NCBI GenBank assembly: GCA_013397115.1
Contig: VWZW01004379.1
Span: forward strand, 685,121-749,120
Length of the DNA stretch: 64,000 nucleotides
Origin: Edolisoma coerulescens
Taxonomy: Eukaryota; Chordata; Aves; Passeriformes; Campephagidae
Direction of reading: 5' to 3'
Shown: positions 12,901 to 24,924 of the stretch, in pieces
Layout: every line of letters begins with the position of its first letter
How positions within the stretch are numbered: position 1 is the stretch's first letter
Position numbers and translations under genes: made by a program
The notes under the pieces: generated by a model
What the model was told of the DNA's origin: nothing
Databases searched by the model: none
What the model saw: only the letters and a program-made list of their open reading frames with translations

Positions 12901-14579
12901 CTGTGTGGGTTCTTTAATAAGAGAGGAAATACAGATAATATTGCATCCAGAGATACACTAAAGGCTAAAAAAATTACCTCCCCTTGATTTATTTCCTTGC
13001 AGCCTGGAATATCATCCCTTAGATTTACATTTGCATGGAAATACAGCCACAAGCACCAAAAAATTCAACATTCTGATAAAGAGCTGACAGAACAGAGATT
13101 TTTGCACCAACATCACCTGGTCATTTTACTATAAATTTGTCTATTTCTTAATTTACCCTTTGAAAATTATTCAGATTTCAAATCTCTGAATTTGGACTGA
13201 GAACTGAACCCTTCTGAGCATTGCAGGGTGTGTGGAACCCAAAATTAAGGCAGAATAATCCCCACTGCTTACAATAATCATAAAATTATTAATATTTAAC
13301 TCTCAAATATGGATTTTTATCTTTTATCATTGTTTTAAATTTCTGCTGCATTATGTTACAACATAAAGTTGTGTGAGAACATGAAAATAGCAGCAGATAA
13401 ATGCAGGTCCTGAAATGAAAATTTTTAATTAACACATCATAAAGTGCTTTGGAAACAGCTCCAGCCAAGGCTGGACTGGCTGGAAAAACAGGAGCACGAC
13501 CAACAGGTAACAGGGATTAATTAACAACAGGAGGGGTTAATACTTGAATTACTGCTTTATTTTTTCCACTAAGAGAGGAGTTTTCTCTAAATAAATTAGA
13601 ATTTTTAAGAAAAAGGGAATCCCGTTCCCTTTGGAATCTTTACATTGAAATGCAGCAATTGAAAAATAATAGGAAAAAAACCCCATTTTTAAAATGAAAA
13701 GCATTTCAAATATCACAAAGATCCAGTGAGCTCTAAATTAGCACTCGATTTCAAAATAATCTGATAATCCACCCCAAATCATGCCTAATTACCCAGGAAT
13801 TATTCTGAATTAAATCAAGATTATATACTTTGAATAAAAGCACATTTTCTCTTTGCTCTCAGATTCAATGATCAACTCACCCCCACTGCACCGTTTTTGG
13901 GATGTCACAGATTTGCTGGTTTAACTTTTCAAAAAATGACTTGTGTTTCACGCTTTTGGCTGCTTCTTTTGAAAAATAAATACAATATAAAATGTGCAGA
14001 GCAAAACATAATTATTCTGAGGAGCACCTGCATAAAATCAGAGTGCAGAGATTTGTATTTTAGGTGCAGACCACAGATAGTTGGGCAAATTTATGCTTCA
14101 TCTCAGTATTGTGCCAAGATCCCTCTTCAGTATATGCAATAAAATACATTCAGATCTGAGACCTCCGTGCAAAATCCCCAAAAGAAGAGGAGAAAGAGCC
14201 CCCTAAAAAGATGAATTTGATGGTGGCCTCAATAATTAGATTAATAATCAATTACATTTCTGCCACAGTGTTTGTTTGCTGGAGAAAACCCTCCCAAGGA
14301 AATGCATTTAAACTTGGGGATAGTGAAGCAGCCACTGCCCTCCATAAAGTTCCTTTATATATTTTTCCACAATATGCACAAAACCAGAATATGAAATCAG
14401 AAACATTTTACACATTCTCATACTTCAGAGAGCACTAACAGCATTTTACTCGTCGAAAGCACTTTATCTTCATGTCTCTATAAGGCAGAGTTGGTGCATA
14501 ATAATGTAATTTATATTGCCTAAATGTTATTTTGGGAGCATTGCATCATTTCTCAAACTTCATGACCTTTACAATTTTC

Positions 14580-15680
14580 TAAACTTTTATTTCCCTCATT
14601 ATTCTGAACAGATTTCATTACATATTTTGAATGAAAACAACCCTGAATAATGATGGGCCCCATTACGTATGTACAGCTCTGACAATCGCGCGCGGGGCCG
14701 AGATGGAAACCCAGTGCATTAATTTACCTCTCATCTGCCGTAACTGCACTCCCATAAAAAGTTTTATACTCAACTCACATAAATCACGGGGAAGAAAAAT
14801 GAGAAAATCTGGTGGCTAACTCATCTTCCACCATTCTGCGAAAATGAAATTCACTGAAATACCTATCAAAACTGCAATCATCAAGAGATAATGTCTTCTT
14901 AGGTCTATCTGCACTTTCCGATTTAATTTCCTCCATGCCCTTGACATCCACAGATACCATTAAGATTAAGAGCAGCGAGTAACTGAGCAGTTCTCAGATT
15001 TTGATATATGGGGCCCAGGCACTAAATGTAATATCATCATTTGAAAATTAATGCAATATTTCTTTTGTTAGTTTTTCGACTCGGAAAGCGGGATGAATAC
15101 TGGGGGTTCTCGCCAGTAATTTCCCCATCAGAATGCCGTGCAATTATGAGGAGATGTGCACCTGGTCAGAGGTCACCCAAATTACTCCATCATTTAATGA
15201 GCACGGAGATCAAACCCGAGCACACTGTTGCTGCCGAGAGACGCCTCGCAGCCTGCTACATCAAATCTGATGGAATCATTAGAGTAATAAGCAGGAAAAT
15301 CTGTTTGCAGATTAACCTCTGGTTTCATGCTGCTTTCATCTAATGGGGCGCTGTGGAAATCTTGTCAGCTTTTCATCAGCCACGATCAAATTACGGGAAT
15401 TGCGAACAAACCGCCGGCGCGATTGGAAACAACACCCGCACGTGCCGGGGGTTTTATGCAGATGCCAGGGAAAATCACACTCTTTATATTTTACAGCGTT
15501 ATTTACTTCAGCTGATCACTCCTCTCATCCGTCTGCAGAGCCGCAACGGGGCCGCTCCCATCGGCCTCCTCAAATTTACAGCGGAGAAGGGGACTCCAGC
15601 GAATTTATGGAGTAAATATGAGCGGGGTGACAAAGGGAAAGCGAAATAAAGGCACAAAGGTCACATGGAGGAAAGGTCAT
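14580..15680. promoter_or_regulatory. Candidate enhancer (conserved non-coding block)
   Basis: About 1.1 kb without recognisable repeats. It combines AT-rich homeodomain-type cores (CATTAATTTACC, AAATTAATGCAAT) with unmethylated-looking CpGs (CAATCGCGCGCGGGGCCGAG near 14690, CGCCGGCGCGATTGG near 15412). This mixture is typical of deeply conserved developmental enhancers. Because RSRC1 introns host SHOX2 enhancers in other vertebrates, a SHOX2 role is a reasonable inference. No alignment was possible. Confidence 0.42.
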
Positions 15681-16709
15681 GGGGTCCCCACCGCAGCCAA
15701 GGGCGGGGGAGGCACCTCTGCCTCGGTGGTAAATGAGAGTGATCAAAGTTTACTTTTTAATAAAGACACAGAGACATTAAAGTGCTGTTTCATGTGGCGT
15801 GGCTCTGGTTTCAGAGCCCGCTGGTAATGGGAAGTGACAGGGTAAAACTCGGTTCTCTTACAAAGTTTCCACAGAATTTGTCACTGTTGGAACAACAAAC
15901 TACCACAACCCTTTGAATACTCTGCTATTAACATATTCTGCCTCTGATGGTTTGATCCCACAGTTGTTTGATTCACATCTGCAACCAAAAGCAGCAAAAC
16001 CTTAGAACAAATAAAAGTGGTGTGTGCACGTTAATTTAATACATATTCAGTGCAGTAGGTTCTCCACAAATCCTCCGGATCCACGGAGCCCCTCTGCAGG
16101 AGCAGCCCGTATTTCATCCCCGTAGGCAGATGGAGCCAAATGGATGCGTTTTTCCATGGATATTCATAAGCCATTGATCTTCTGCGGCGCGATTACCTAA
16201 TGTGAACCTGATCCAAAGCTCCTGAAGGAGCTGGAAAGATTTCCAAGGGCCAGGCTGCTGCTGAGCAAGGGCAATGTTTGGGATGCTGACCCCGGTACAG
16301 CTGGAGGGTCCACCCACCACTGACACCTGATGAGCTGGGGACACCAGGGGTTCCCTCTCAGTGGGGGACACAGCCAGACCCAGCACCGCTCCTCAAAAAG
16401 CACCTTCCAAGCTGGTGCCTCCAGCTGGACACTGAGTGGCTCTCCAGCCTATCCAAGTGGAAATTGGGAATGTCCCTGGAAACAAATGTCACCAGAGGTG
16501 GAAAACCTCTCCACCCCCACCTTCGCTCCCTTCCTCTCAGACTGGGACATTTCCAACTGGAAATTTCACCCACTGCTCAGCACAGCGATGGAAAAGCTCA
16601 GGAGAACTAAGTTTAGGGATTTACACTTTAAGCAATATGTATCGACCTTAAAGTGAAACCACCCCTTATTCATTAATAAGTGATGCAAATCAGAGGGTTT
16701 TTTTTCATA

Positions 16710-16776
16710 AATTCATAGAATGGTTCGGGTAGGAAGGACCTTGAAGATGATCCAGTTCCAAGCCCCAGTCCAGGTT
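16710..16776 (-). mobile_element. CR1 LINE 3'-end fragment
   Basis: TTCATAGAATGGTTCGGGTA, GGAAGGACCTTGAAGATGAT and CCAGTTCCAAGCCCC form the reverse complement of the last ~65 bases of CR1, with the element's tail on the left. The fragment is short and diverged. Confidence 0.78.
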
Positions 16777-16833
16777 ACTGTAACACAACCACCAAATTAC
16801 AGTGAACTATTATTTATAAAACTGTGATTTACC

Positions 16834-17072
16834 AGAGAATCCCAGAACCATTTGGGTTGGAAAAGCCTTCCAAGCCCACTGAGTGCAACCATTAACCCAT
16901 CATTGACCATGGCCTCAAGTGCCACATCCACAGGGCTTTTAAACCCCTCCAGGGGTGGGGACCCCACCACTGCCCCGTTCCGATGCTTGACCATCCTTTC
17001 CATGAAGGAATTTTCCCCAATATCTGACCTAAACCTACCCTGGAGCAACCTGAGGCCCATTTCCTCTCATCC
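16834..17072 (-). mobile_element. CR1 LINE 3' part, older subfamily
   Basis: AGAATCCCAGAACCATTTGG, AAGTGCCACATCCACA, AACCCCTCCAGGGGTGGGGA, CCCCACCACTGCCCCG and GAGCAACCTGAGGCCCATTT follow the reverse-strand order of a CR1 subfamily distinct from the GGATCCCTGGCAGTGCC type that dominates the window. Divergence is higher, so I infer an older insertion. Confidence 0.82.
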
Positions 17073-18499
17073 ACTTTGCAACCAGGTAAACAGAAAAGAT
17101 CCTTTTCCACTAAGTTTGATCAGTCCTGTGTTCTGGATACTTGCAAAATGGGAGCATCCAGATGTGAGGCTTAGAAACGTGCCCAATTCCTGCTCTCCAC
17201 GGTGTGGTTTTAATCAGGAATAACAAATTCCACAATTCTGTGATGGCAAGAAACCATTTTACGCACTCTGATCACCACATTTCTCAGTGTGGTAGCCCAA
17301 ACATGATGACAACTCTCATCTCAATTCCACATGCAGACAAAATTGATGTTTAAGTTACTTAAATATTTTTTTAATGGACATAAAATTTTATTTCCTTCTC
17401 ATCTAATGCTTATTTTGCAGGAACAAACATTGGGCCCTTCAGGTCCCCTGTGTTCATTTGCATCTTGGGGGACTGCAATGGTTTAGGTTGTAACCTAAAT
17501 CTGGTCAACAACATTTTGGGCTCAATGCAACAAAAACCAGATAAAATCCAACAGCAGAATTCAGTGTTTGTCTACAAAAATACCAATATTTATAGTCTAA
17601 ACAGTAGGAGTTAAACACTAACCAGTTACAAATAATAATTCATCTGCATAACTAATATTTATTTTATAAGAGGGCCCAACCTGATTATTACACAAATTCT
17701 TAATTTTTTGAATACTTGCAAAAGACGAATTCTTTTATTATAACCTTGCCAAAAATACCTCAGCAGTGGCTGCACTCTCACACTTCCCACTCCATAAGGA
17801 ATCTCCTATGGATCCATCCCCTTTCAGGAAGGAGAAGATCAAGAAGACCCAAGTTGAAGACTCAAGTTTAACGTTCAAGCACCAAACTAAAGGCCAGACA
17901 CAAAGGGGCATGAAAATTGTAACTCCCAAAGAACACCACAATGGTTTTCCTAAGGGAATTCCTGCAGTTTTAGTAATTAGGACGTGTGAGATAAAATACC
18001 TTCTCAAAAAAAAAAAAAAGTGAAAAATCTTATTTTTAAATAAATAAATTTCAGTAGGGGAAAATCCCAACCCTCCATTCAGCCTCCAGAAGAGACAATT
18101 CCAGCCTGCAGAACATAATTGACCAGCGTGGAATTTTGCCAGGACAGCAAGATAAACATAATTACTCATATTAAGAGCGTTAATTAATTGTTTGTGAACA
18201 CAAATAATTGGCTGCTTGGTTTACAGCTCGTTAGGAAGCCAAGGGCTCTGTCAGCCATCGCTGTCCCCTGGCCACCCGAGGACCAGGGAGCTGTGACACC
18301 ACAGGAGAGAAACTCGGAGAGCAGCAATCAGTGAGGGGCCAGCCCTGCAACCAAACCCCATGGAGAACACAGTGACAGCCAGGAAATAAATACTGACATT
18401 GAATTAAAATAAATACTTGGTAAAATATTGACACCTAATAAAGGAGAGGGGTTTTTGGTTGGGGTTTGGGGTTTTTTTAGTTGACCAGACCAAAGAAAG

Positions 18500-18745
18500 A
18501 CATGGACCTTAAAGTCCATCCATCCCACCCCTGCCATGGGCAGGGACACCTTCCACTACCCCAGCGCGCTCCAAGCCCCAGTGTCCAACCTGGCCTTGGG
18601 CACCTCCAGGGATTCAGGGGCAGCCACAGCTGCTCTGGGCACCCTGTGCCAGGGCCTGCCCACCCTCCCAGGGAGGAATTCCTTCCCAGTATTCCATCTA
18701 AACCTAATCCTTTCCGTTTGAAGCCTTTCCCTGTGTCCTGTCAGC
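18500..18745 (-). mobile_element. CR1 LINE, 3' part
   Basis: This copy is the reverse complement of the common type: ATGGACCTTAAAGTCCATCC, CCCTGCCATGGGCAGGGACA, CAGCCACAGCTGCTCTGGGC, CACCCTCCCAGGGAGGAATT, then a degraded CCTTTCCCTGTGTCCTGTCA. The extreme tail at the left is missing or diverged. Confidence 0.88.
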
Positions 18746-19132
18746 CCAGACTCTTGTAAATCACAAATTATAAAATACCCTTTTCTTACAAAGGGATTCA
18801 ATAACAGATTATCAAATCAAGATAAAGACTTTTAAGGTGGGAAAAACCTCCTTACAAGCATTTGGAGATGCAGGAATTAAAGCAGTAGAGCTGGAATTAT
18901 GTGGCTGAAACCTTTTGAGGAATACCCCTATAATTTATTGGAGTCCAAAAGGTCTTTATGAGCAAAATGTTGAGATATGGACCGGGTTCCACCACAAATA
19001 TTCCTACCTGTGGGTGCCTTGGGAAACAGTTTGTTTCCTCAAGCACCCGTTCCCAGGACATATTTTCTAAGATCAAAGGGAAAAGGGAAAAAAAGTCTCA
19101 AACCTGGAGGTTTTTGACAGGTTTTACAGGGA

Positions 19133-19230
19133 AACATTCCCTGTCCATAGTAGGGGGTGGAATGAGGTATCTTTAAGATCTCTTCCAAGGGATCTTTAGG
19201 GTCCCCTCCTGCCCAGTTCCGGGATTCTGA
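19133..19230 (+). mobile_element. CR1 LINE 3'-end remnant, rearranged
   Basis: CCCTGTCCATAGTAGGGGGT and GGAATGAGGTATCTTTAAGA match the CR1 tail. The CTTTAAGATCTCTTCC block is then partly repeated as GATCTTTAGGGTCCCCTCC before TTCCGGGATTCTG. The repeated block suggests a small internal duplication in this diverged copy. Confidence 0.65.
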
Positions 19231-19789
19231 ATACAAAGCAGCCAATTTATTTAATGAAGACATAATCTTATTCCAAATTATTGTGAGTTACCCTATAAAC
19301 ACTTAAGGCATCATCATTCCACAGGGGATATTCCCAGTACATTTTGCCCCAATCCCAGAGAAACCCTGAACACCACTCAACTCTCTTCCCGCTCCCCACC
19401 CCCCAGGCTACTCCAAGGCCACAGAGCCTCTTCCTTGCCACTTTTTGGGAATATTTGTAGCTATAAATCAGCCCTGCAGCTCCTGCTGTGGCAGAAATCC
19501 CAATTTAGAGCAAGCCCCAGCCAGGGACAATCTGTTGGGAGCAGAGCAGCTTTATCATGCACGAGAAGAATCCCGGGAAGCCGCTGGATTACAACTCCCT
19601 GCCACCAGCAGGGCAATGAAACATTCCTAACATTTCTTTAGGGGCTTCAACCCACAAGTGAGATACCCCTGGAATCAAACAAGATGGATTTTCCAGCTGC
19701 TCCAAGAATTCTGCTCCTTATTCCAATTGCTGATTCCCAACACATTTCACATGGCACCTTTAGGAAGGGGGAGCTCCTGAGAACTGTGC

Positions 19790-19898
19790 CAGGATACCCT
19801 TCCCACCAGGATACCCATCCTTTCCATCCCACCAGGATATCCATCCCACCAGGATGTCCATCCTTCCCATCCCACCAGGATGTCCATCCCTCCCATCC
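19790..19898. repeat. Pyrimidine-rich minisatellite (CCACCAGGAT type)
   Basis: CCAGGATA/CCAGGATG occurs five times, mixed with CCCATCC, TTCCATCCCA and GTCCATCC. Spacing varies between about 17 and 27 bases, so the array is irregular. The three last units (CCACCAGGATGTCCATCC) are the most alike. Confidence 0.85.
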
Positions 19899-20154
19899 CT
19901 CTGGCACTCCAAGGAGATACTGGTACCCAAGCTCCTACAAATCACCCTTCCCAAGTGGTTCCCAAAATTATTCCCAACAAGAGGAAAGCAACTTTGTCCA
20001 ACACATCACACGATGTTTTTAACAGCACGATGGAACAGCAGGGCTTATTTAGATATTCCAGGAAAAAATTAAACCCTTCTCAGGGTGGATGTGCCATTAA
20101 TAGAGAATATTTTAATTTAATGGGATTTAATAATCACTTTAGATGAACTATTTA

Positions 20155-20480
20155 ATGTTCCACTGATTGCTGGTACCAGCATGTGAAGCTCAAACAGCTT
20201 CTGACTTGTCACAAGATTTTGTTTTCTCCAGTTTTGATCAACTGATGAGTTTTTAATGCTAAGCCTGGCTTGCCATCACTTGTGGGTTTAATATGTTTAC
20301 TTAAACCAGAAATACTTTGCACCTCAATTATTATTTCCTGCTGCAGCCCTGAATGGAATTTAAGTCGATCCATTATTCATAAAGCAAAGACAAGAGAAAA
20401 CACAAAGCTGTGCACTTCTTTCAAAGCCTCCAAATGATTCAAACACACCATATTTATGCATGCAATATTTGATTGTGTCC
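20155..20480. promoter_or_regulatory. Candidate conserved non-coding block near the micro-exon
   Basis: Unique sequence with balanced composition, including CACTTGTGGGTTTAATATG, CTCAATTATTATTTCCTGC and TCCATTATTCATAAAGC. It lies about 0.4-0.7 kb downstream (in transcript terms) of the 37-bp exon, so it could be a splicing regulatory region as well as an enhancer. There is no direct proof. Confidence 0.28.
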
Positions 20481-20841
20481 CTGGCTCCTTTTTTTTTAAT
20501 ATTTTTTTTTAATCACAAGTTTGTTGTTTTCAGATCAGGATATGCCAAAAATCCAACACCAAACAATTTTTGTTTATAATTAAGGCAATCATCAATCCAA
20601 GGATTGTAGTCCGGTTTATTTCATCTCTACATCAAAAAAAAGTAATTTAAAAAAATTAAAATTCCCTTGAAATGGGGAGATAAATGAAAATGTGAGTGCC
20701 TTCACATAATAACAGTACCCTGACCCTCTGGGAAATGGTTGACTTTCTCAATTCAAGGTATTCAAAGCTCATTTAAAAGTGTTCATTTGGAATGCAGATA
20801 TCAAAGATGATGCAAATGTTCAAGAGAAAATTAAAACTTAC

Positions 20842-20878
20842 CAGATGTTCTAATCCAGCTTTGATGTTTGCAGAGTCC
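20842..20878 (-). CDS. RSRC1: RSRC1 37-bp micro-exon (DSANIKAGLEHL)
   Basis: On the minus strand a good pyrimidine tract (TTTTGTTCTTCTCTTACAG) precedes 37 bases, followed by the donor CATCTG|GTAAGTTT. The first base joins the two leftover bases of the exon at 43492-43656 to make GGG (Gly). The remaining 36 bases encode DSANIKAGLEHL. The human protein has, as I recall, ESGNIKAGLEHL at this place, so the match is close and the exon length appears conserved. The exon ends on a codon boundary, which matches the phase-0 start of the next exon. Skipping it would remove 37 bases and shift the frame, so it must be included for the normal protein. It is too short for ordinary ORF finding. I recognise it from both splice sites and the peptide. 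Confidence 0.9.
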
Positions 20879-21896
20879 CTGTAAGAGAAGAACAAAAGTT
20901 CTAAACAGTTGCTAAACCCTTGTCTGCAACGATTTCTGTTTAACTCTGAAATGGCACAGCTGGGTCATTTCTCCAGTGTGTTAAATTTTTAATTTTAACA
21001 CCAATATTTACCTGTAATGCCTAAAAATATTGATTATCCTAATGCACAGTGACAGAATTAAACCTTCCAATACTACCTGCCCTGAAATTGCCACAAACTA
21101 TAGCAACGCCACAGGATACACATTTAAAATCAACATTTTTAATCTCATTATCCCACTGTTTACACTGGAAAGAATCAGCCAAACCAGGGAACGGGGCTGT
21201 TTATCAAATCCATGTTTGGTGCTCCTGGTTCTGCTTTGCCACCACTTCCATAGTGAAATTCCATGCCCCTTTACAAGGTGATGGAGAGAAGGAATTATGA
21301 TTAATTCCATGGGTCGTGGCAGCCATGCTGGAACTTGGCATCTGATTCCTGAAAGCTGCAAAAAATACAAATGTACAGAGAGAAAATGGGAAAAATTTTA
21401 CATAAAAGCAGCTCACAAAAAAAAAAAAATGGACCAAACTAGCCAAGGAAAAACTCTGAAAAACAAAAATTCTGAGGGAAAATGAATCCTTAACACATCC
21501 TGCTATGGAAAAAAAGATGAAGTCCAATGGGAAACAAATAAAAAATTCCCCAAATCCCAACCCACTGAATGAGGAGATTGTGCCTGCTTCCATCGACTCC
21601 AGGTTCTACCTAATTCCAGCATCACCTCTTGGAAGGTGGGTCATTGCCATGGCAAACAAGGAGAAACCAGCCCATGAGGATTACAGGGAATCAGTTAATA
21701 CTACAGTATTACTAATTACTAGTACTAAAATTACTTATTTGTAATTTCCTAAAGCTTTTCCAAAAACCTGCCACGCAGTTTTCTTCTACTTAAATGTCAT
21801 TAATGAAGTGAGAGAAAAAAATGTACTATTTGAGTTTTGAAAGAAGATTTTATTCTTCTCAGCCATACAGGATTTATCCCAAATTGTCTCCCACAT

Positions 21897-22262
21897 CTTG
21901 AGCCTGGAGGAGGATCCAGGGAGAGCTCAGAGCTCCTTCCAGGGCCTAAAGGGGCTCCAGGAGAGCTGGAGAGGGACTGGGGACAAGGGCTGGAGGGACA
22001 GGACACAGGGAATGGCTTCCCAGTGCCAGAGGGCAGGGATGGATGGGATATTGGGAAGGAATTCCTGGCTGGGAGGGGCTGGGATGGAATTCCCAGAGAA
22101 GCTGTGGCTGCCCCTGGATCCCTGGCAGTGCCCAAGGCCAGGCTGGACACTGGGGCTTGGAGCAGCCTGGGACAGTGGGAGGTGTCCCTGCCCATGGCAG
22201 GGGTGGGATGGGTGGGATGTAATCTCCCTTCCACATGAAACCATTCCATAATTCCATGATCC
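21897..22262 (+). mobile_element. CR1 LINE, longest 3' fragment in the window
   Basis: This is the most complete copy, about 365 bp. It runs from CTTGAGCCTGGAGGAGGATC through the AGAGCTGGAGAGGGACTGGG, GATATTGGGAAGGAATTCCT and GGATCCCTGGCAGTGCCCAA blocks to a CCATTCCATAATTCCATGA tail. It contains the segment that is deleted in the 1062-1388 copy. There is no open frame of CR1 reverse transcriptase; only the 3' part is present. Confidence 0.92.
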
Positions 22263-22599
22263 ATTTTGGAGGTGCTACCTGGCCTTTAAGGACTGAATTG
22301 CTCTGGGAGAGGGATGCAGGACAGGGCTGGGAGGAGCTCCCAGGCCAGGCCCATCCCTGCCATCAACACCTGTGCACCTCCCCTCGGCCTGTGCTGAAAG
22401 CAGCCTTAATTCAATTACAGGCCTCAAAACTGATAAAAAAGGTCCTGAAGTGGAAAATGTGAAGAGATTATTGGCAAATGAATAAAGATTTGTATTGAAC
22501 CAACACACAGGAGTAGAGCAGGGCTTGGTGGGGCTTTTTTTTAATCATGCCCTGTCTCAAACCTTCTGGGAACAGCGAGTTTCCCTTCCCCTCCTGCAG

Positions 22600-22760
22600 C
22601 ACATCGATTCCTGAATTAGGCTGCAATATTAAATAATTAATATACTCGCCGTGATTGATGTTTTGCATTAGTTGAATATTAGGTTATCAATCAAAATCCA
22701 CTTGGTTTAATGTAATAATATTGAAAAAGTGTCACGGGCTGTTCAGCCAATTTGTAGTTG
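22600..22760. promoter_or_regulatory. Candidate conserved non-coding block
   Basis: Unique stretch with AATAATTAATATACTCGCCG, GTGATTGATGTTTTGCATTA and AGGTTATCAATCAAAATCC. These are homeodomain and TALE-like cores around an isolated CpG. It is sandwiched between a CR1 copy and an AT-rich block. Confidence 0.28.
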
Positions 22761-22985
22761 AGGCAGCCCAGACAGGAATATTGGTGTAACACAAGGCCCT
22801 AACACAGGAAATGCAGTGCTCCAACATCCATAAGGAAAACATTATCAAACTCACCAGGACAAGGCTGAGCTTGTCCTAAATAAACCTTGGGGCACCTGTC
22901 ACTTCCAATGAAAACCTCTTCCCAGCCCGAGGCTGCTGGGCATCAATCAGCCACACTATGGCAGGGTTTTATCTTTTAGTTAACC

Positions 22986-23225
22986 AACAGATTATATTAG
23001 AGATCTTATGCAATTATATTCTGTATTCTATATTATATTACATTACATATACAATACAATAAATTATATTACATAATCACAGCTGTATTTATATCATTAT
23101 ACAAAATAATCATGTATTTTAAATACATAGAATAAATATTATAAAATTAGTTATGTTTGTATAATTATATATCATAATCTCATATTTATATTTACTATTT
23201 GTATCATAAATTATACAAAAAAGAC
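22986..23225. repeat. AT-rich low-complexity block
   Basis: About 240 bases almost entirely A and T, with recurring TATATT, ATTACAT, AATACA and TATAATTATATA. There is no fixed period. It could be an eroded AT microsatellite. Confidence 0.8.
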
Positions 23226-23783
23226 TCCCATTAATACTGTATTTCATATGCTGTTTTAGGCACAATCAGACCTATGGCCACAGCTCAGTCTCCCACATAG
23301 CCTTGAGTGTGTGAATTTTAAACCACGAAACACCACAAATAAACACCAGGAGCAGCTCCATGCACATCCAACATTCCAATGATCACACAAAAGAAACCAT
23401 GAAGTTGTATTAATTTGATATCATTACAAGATAATTATGTTTTACTCCGTTTTACACCCCAGAGTTCCCAACATGGCAAATATTTGCCTTTCAGACCACC
23501 TCCAGTGCAGCACCTTCATTTCTTTGGTTCATTAGCCAAGTTTGATTTTATTCCTGAGATTTCCTTTTTCCTATCAGAGAAGCTTTGGAATTTTTCCCCA
23601 CTATAGTCCAGATTTTGCAGTGAAACACTACTTGACATGCACGTATTTAAAATCATCCATTAAACCCAGTAAATGAAACTCAGACTCATCCAAATGCTTC
23701 ACCAATGCCAGGGGAAAAAATTCCAGCTACATTTTGAATCCTGGTCATGAGGGACCTGTAGCAAGAAGCTGAGAATTCAATTA

Positions 23784-23866
23784 AGGAACCTCCATCCCTG
23801 CCCATGCAGGGGGTGGAACTGGATGAGCTTTAAGGCCCCTTCCAGCCCAAACCATTCTGGGATTCT
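23784..23866 (+). mobile_element. CR1 LINE 3'-end fragment
   Basis: AAGGAACCTCCATCCCTGCC, CATGCAGGGGGTGGAACTGG, GATGAGCTTTAAGGCCCCTT and CCAAACCATTCTGGGATTCT give the final ~80 bases of CR1 in sense orientation. Confidence 0.85.
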
Positions 23867-24060
23867 CCAAGTTTCGCCAGGTCTGGGATTACTTAAACCC
23901 ACAGTAACTAATTGAGGTGGTGAGAACCTCCTTTCCCAGTAAATTAAATTAAAAATACTCCCTAGCACTTGATGAAATCATTATTTTAACCTGGAATATA
24001 TTCATATTCCTAAAGATACTCCCCATATCAAACTAAGCATTAACCAAGGGAGCTGAAAAA

Positions 24061-24122
24061 ATCACAGAATCACAGAATGAACTAGGTTGGGAAAGACCTA
24101 TAAGATCATCTAGTCCAGCCTA
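24061..24122 (-). mobile_element. CR1 LINE 3'-terminal fragment with octamer tail
   Basis: ATCACAGAATCACAGAATGA is the reverse complement of the repeated TGATTCTG tail units typical of CR1 3' ends. AGGTTGGGAAAGACCTATAA and GATCATCTAGTCCAGCC follow. The tail structure fixes the insertion boundary at the left. Confidence 0.88.
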
Positions 24123-24924
24123 AGGTTTCCATGTGATGACACATTCTGTATTTCTACCTCGGGATATCCATGCATGAGATATTGCTGAACTTGTTATTTT
24201 TTGCTGCTCTTCCCAATCTTTTCTGCACACCAAACTCATCAAGAAGAGCAAATGGTTTGGGAATCCCACACCCTGATAAGAAAAGCATCCATGATATTTT
24301 TTTTAAAGTGTGGAATGTTGTTTTGTTCTTACCAAGTATCAACTTCAAATGATCTGGAGCTGATCCTGGAGAGTAAAGACTCCAAAGCTGGTGGTCCTGG
24401 GCCCAGTGGATCCCTCACTCCAACCATCCAAATAATTTATCTCAGGAAAAACCAGTAGGAAGTTTGGCCAATTACTCATAAATTTAAATGCAACAAAGAG
24501 CCAAGAGGATCCTATGAAGGCCACTTAGCAAAAGCAGGAGGAAAAGCCAAAGTCGCCCCCCACACAAACACACTGGAATAACTTGGAAGTGCCAAAGAAC
24601 TCAGTGGAATATAATGCAAACCAAATTGAATCATGCTAAAACCAGGGACTTTAAACAGGACACAAGGTGAAACAATTTCCATAATACGTTATCCTAGAGA
24701 GGAGGAAAATCAGTACCCAAGAGACCTCATCAAATATTCAAGAGGGGGAAATATGTAATAACCCTGGCTCAGAGAGTAAAATCCAAGATTTTATGCAATT
24801 GAAATAAATACTGAAACTAAACAGAGGAGGAAAAAAACCCAACATACAGCGTTGATAAAAGCAGTATTTCCAAATAGACCCTAAAAAAATATTGCATTTC
24901 TTTGTCTGTATTTCTCAGGTAAAC

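Larger units (their letters stand above)
5972..20841 (-). other. RSRC1: RSRC1 intron, 14.9 kb
   Basis: This is a complete intron bounded by GTAAGT at 20841 and CAG at 5972 on the minus strand. It contains CR1 fragments at about 6664-6900, 16710-16776, 16834-17072, 18500-18745 and 19133-19230, and a CCACCAGGAT-type minisatellite at about 19790-19898. A non-repetitive enhancer-like block lies at 14.58-15.68 kb. The stretch from 7.0 to 14.5 kb is AT-rich unique sequence in which I see no exon or strong repeat. Confidence 0.8.

Noticed and set aside
15041..15649. Several overlapping forward frames of 60-100 residues
   Set aside because: They overlap in all frames without a clear coding signal. 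I interpret the block as non-coding and possibly regulatory.
21800..22264. Minus-strand frame of 154 residues and plus-strand frame of 133 residues
   Set aside because: Both are by-products of the CR1 3' region, which is GC-rich and open in several frames but does not code in that part of the element.
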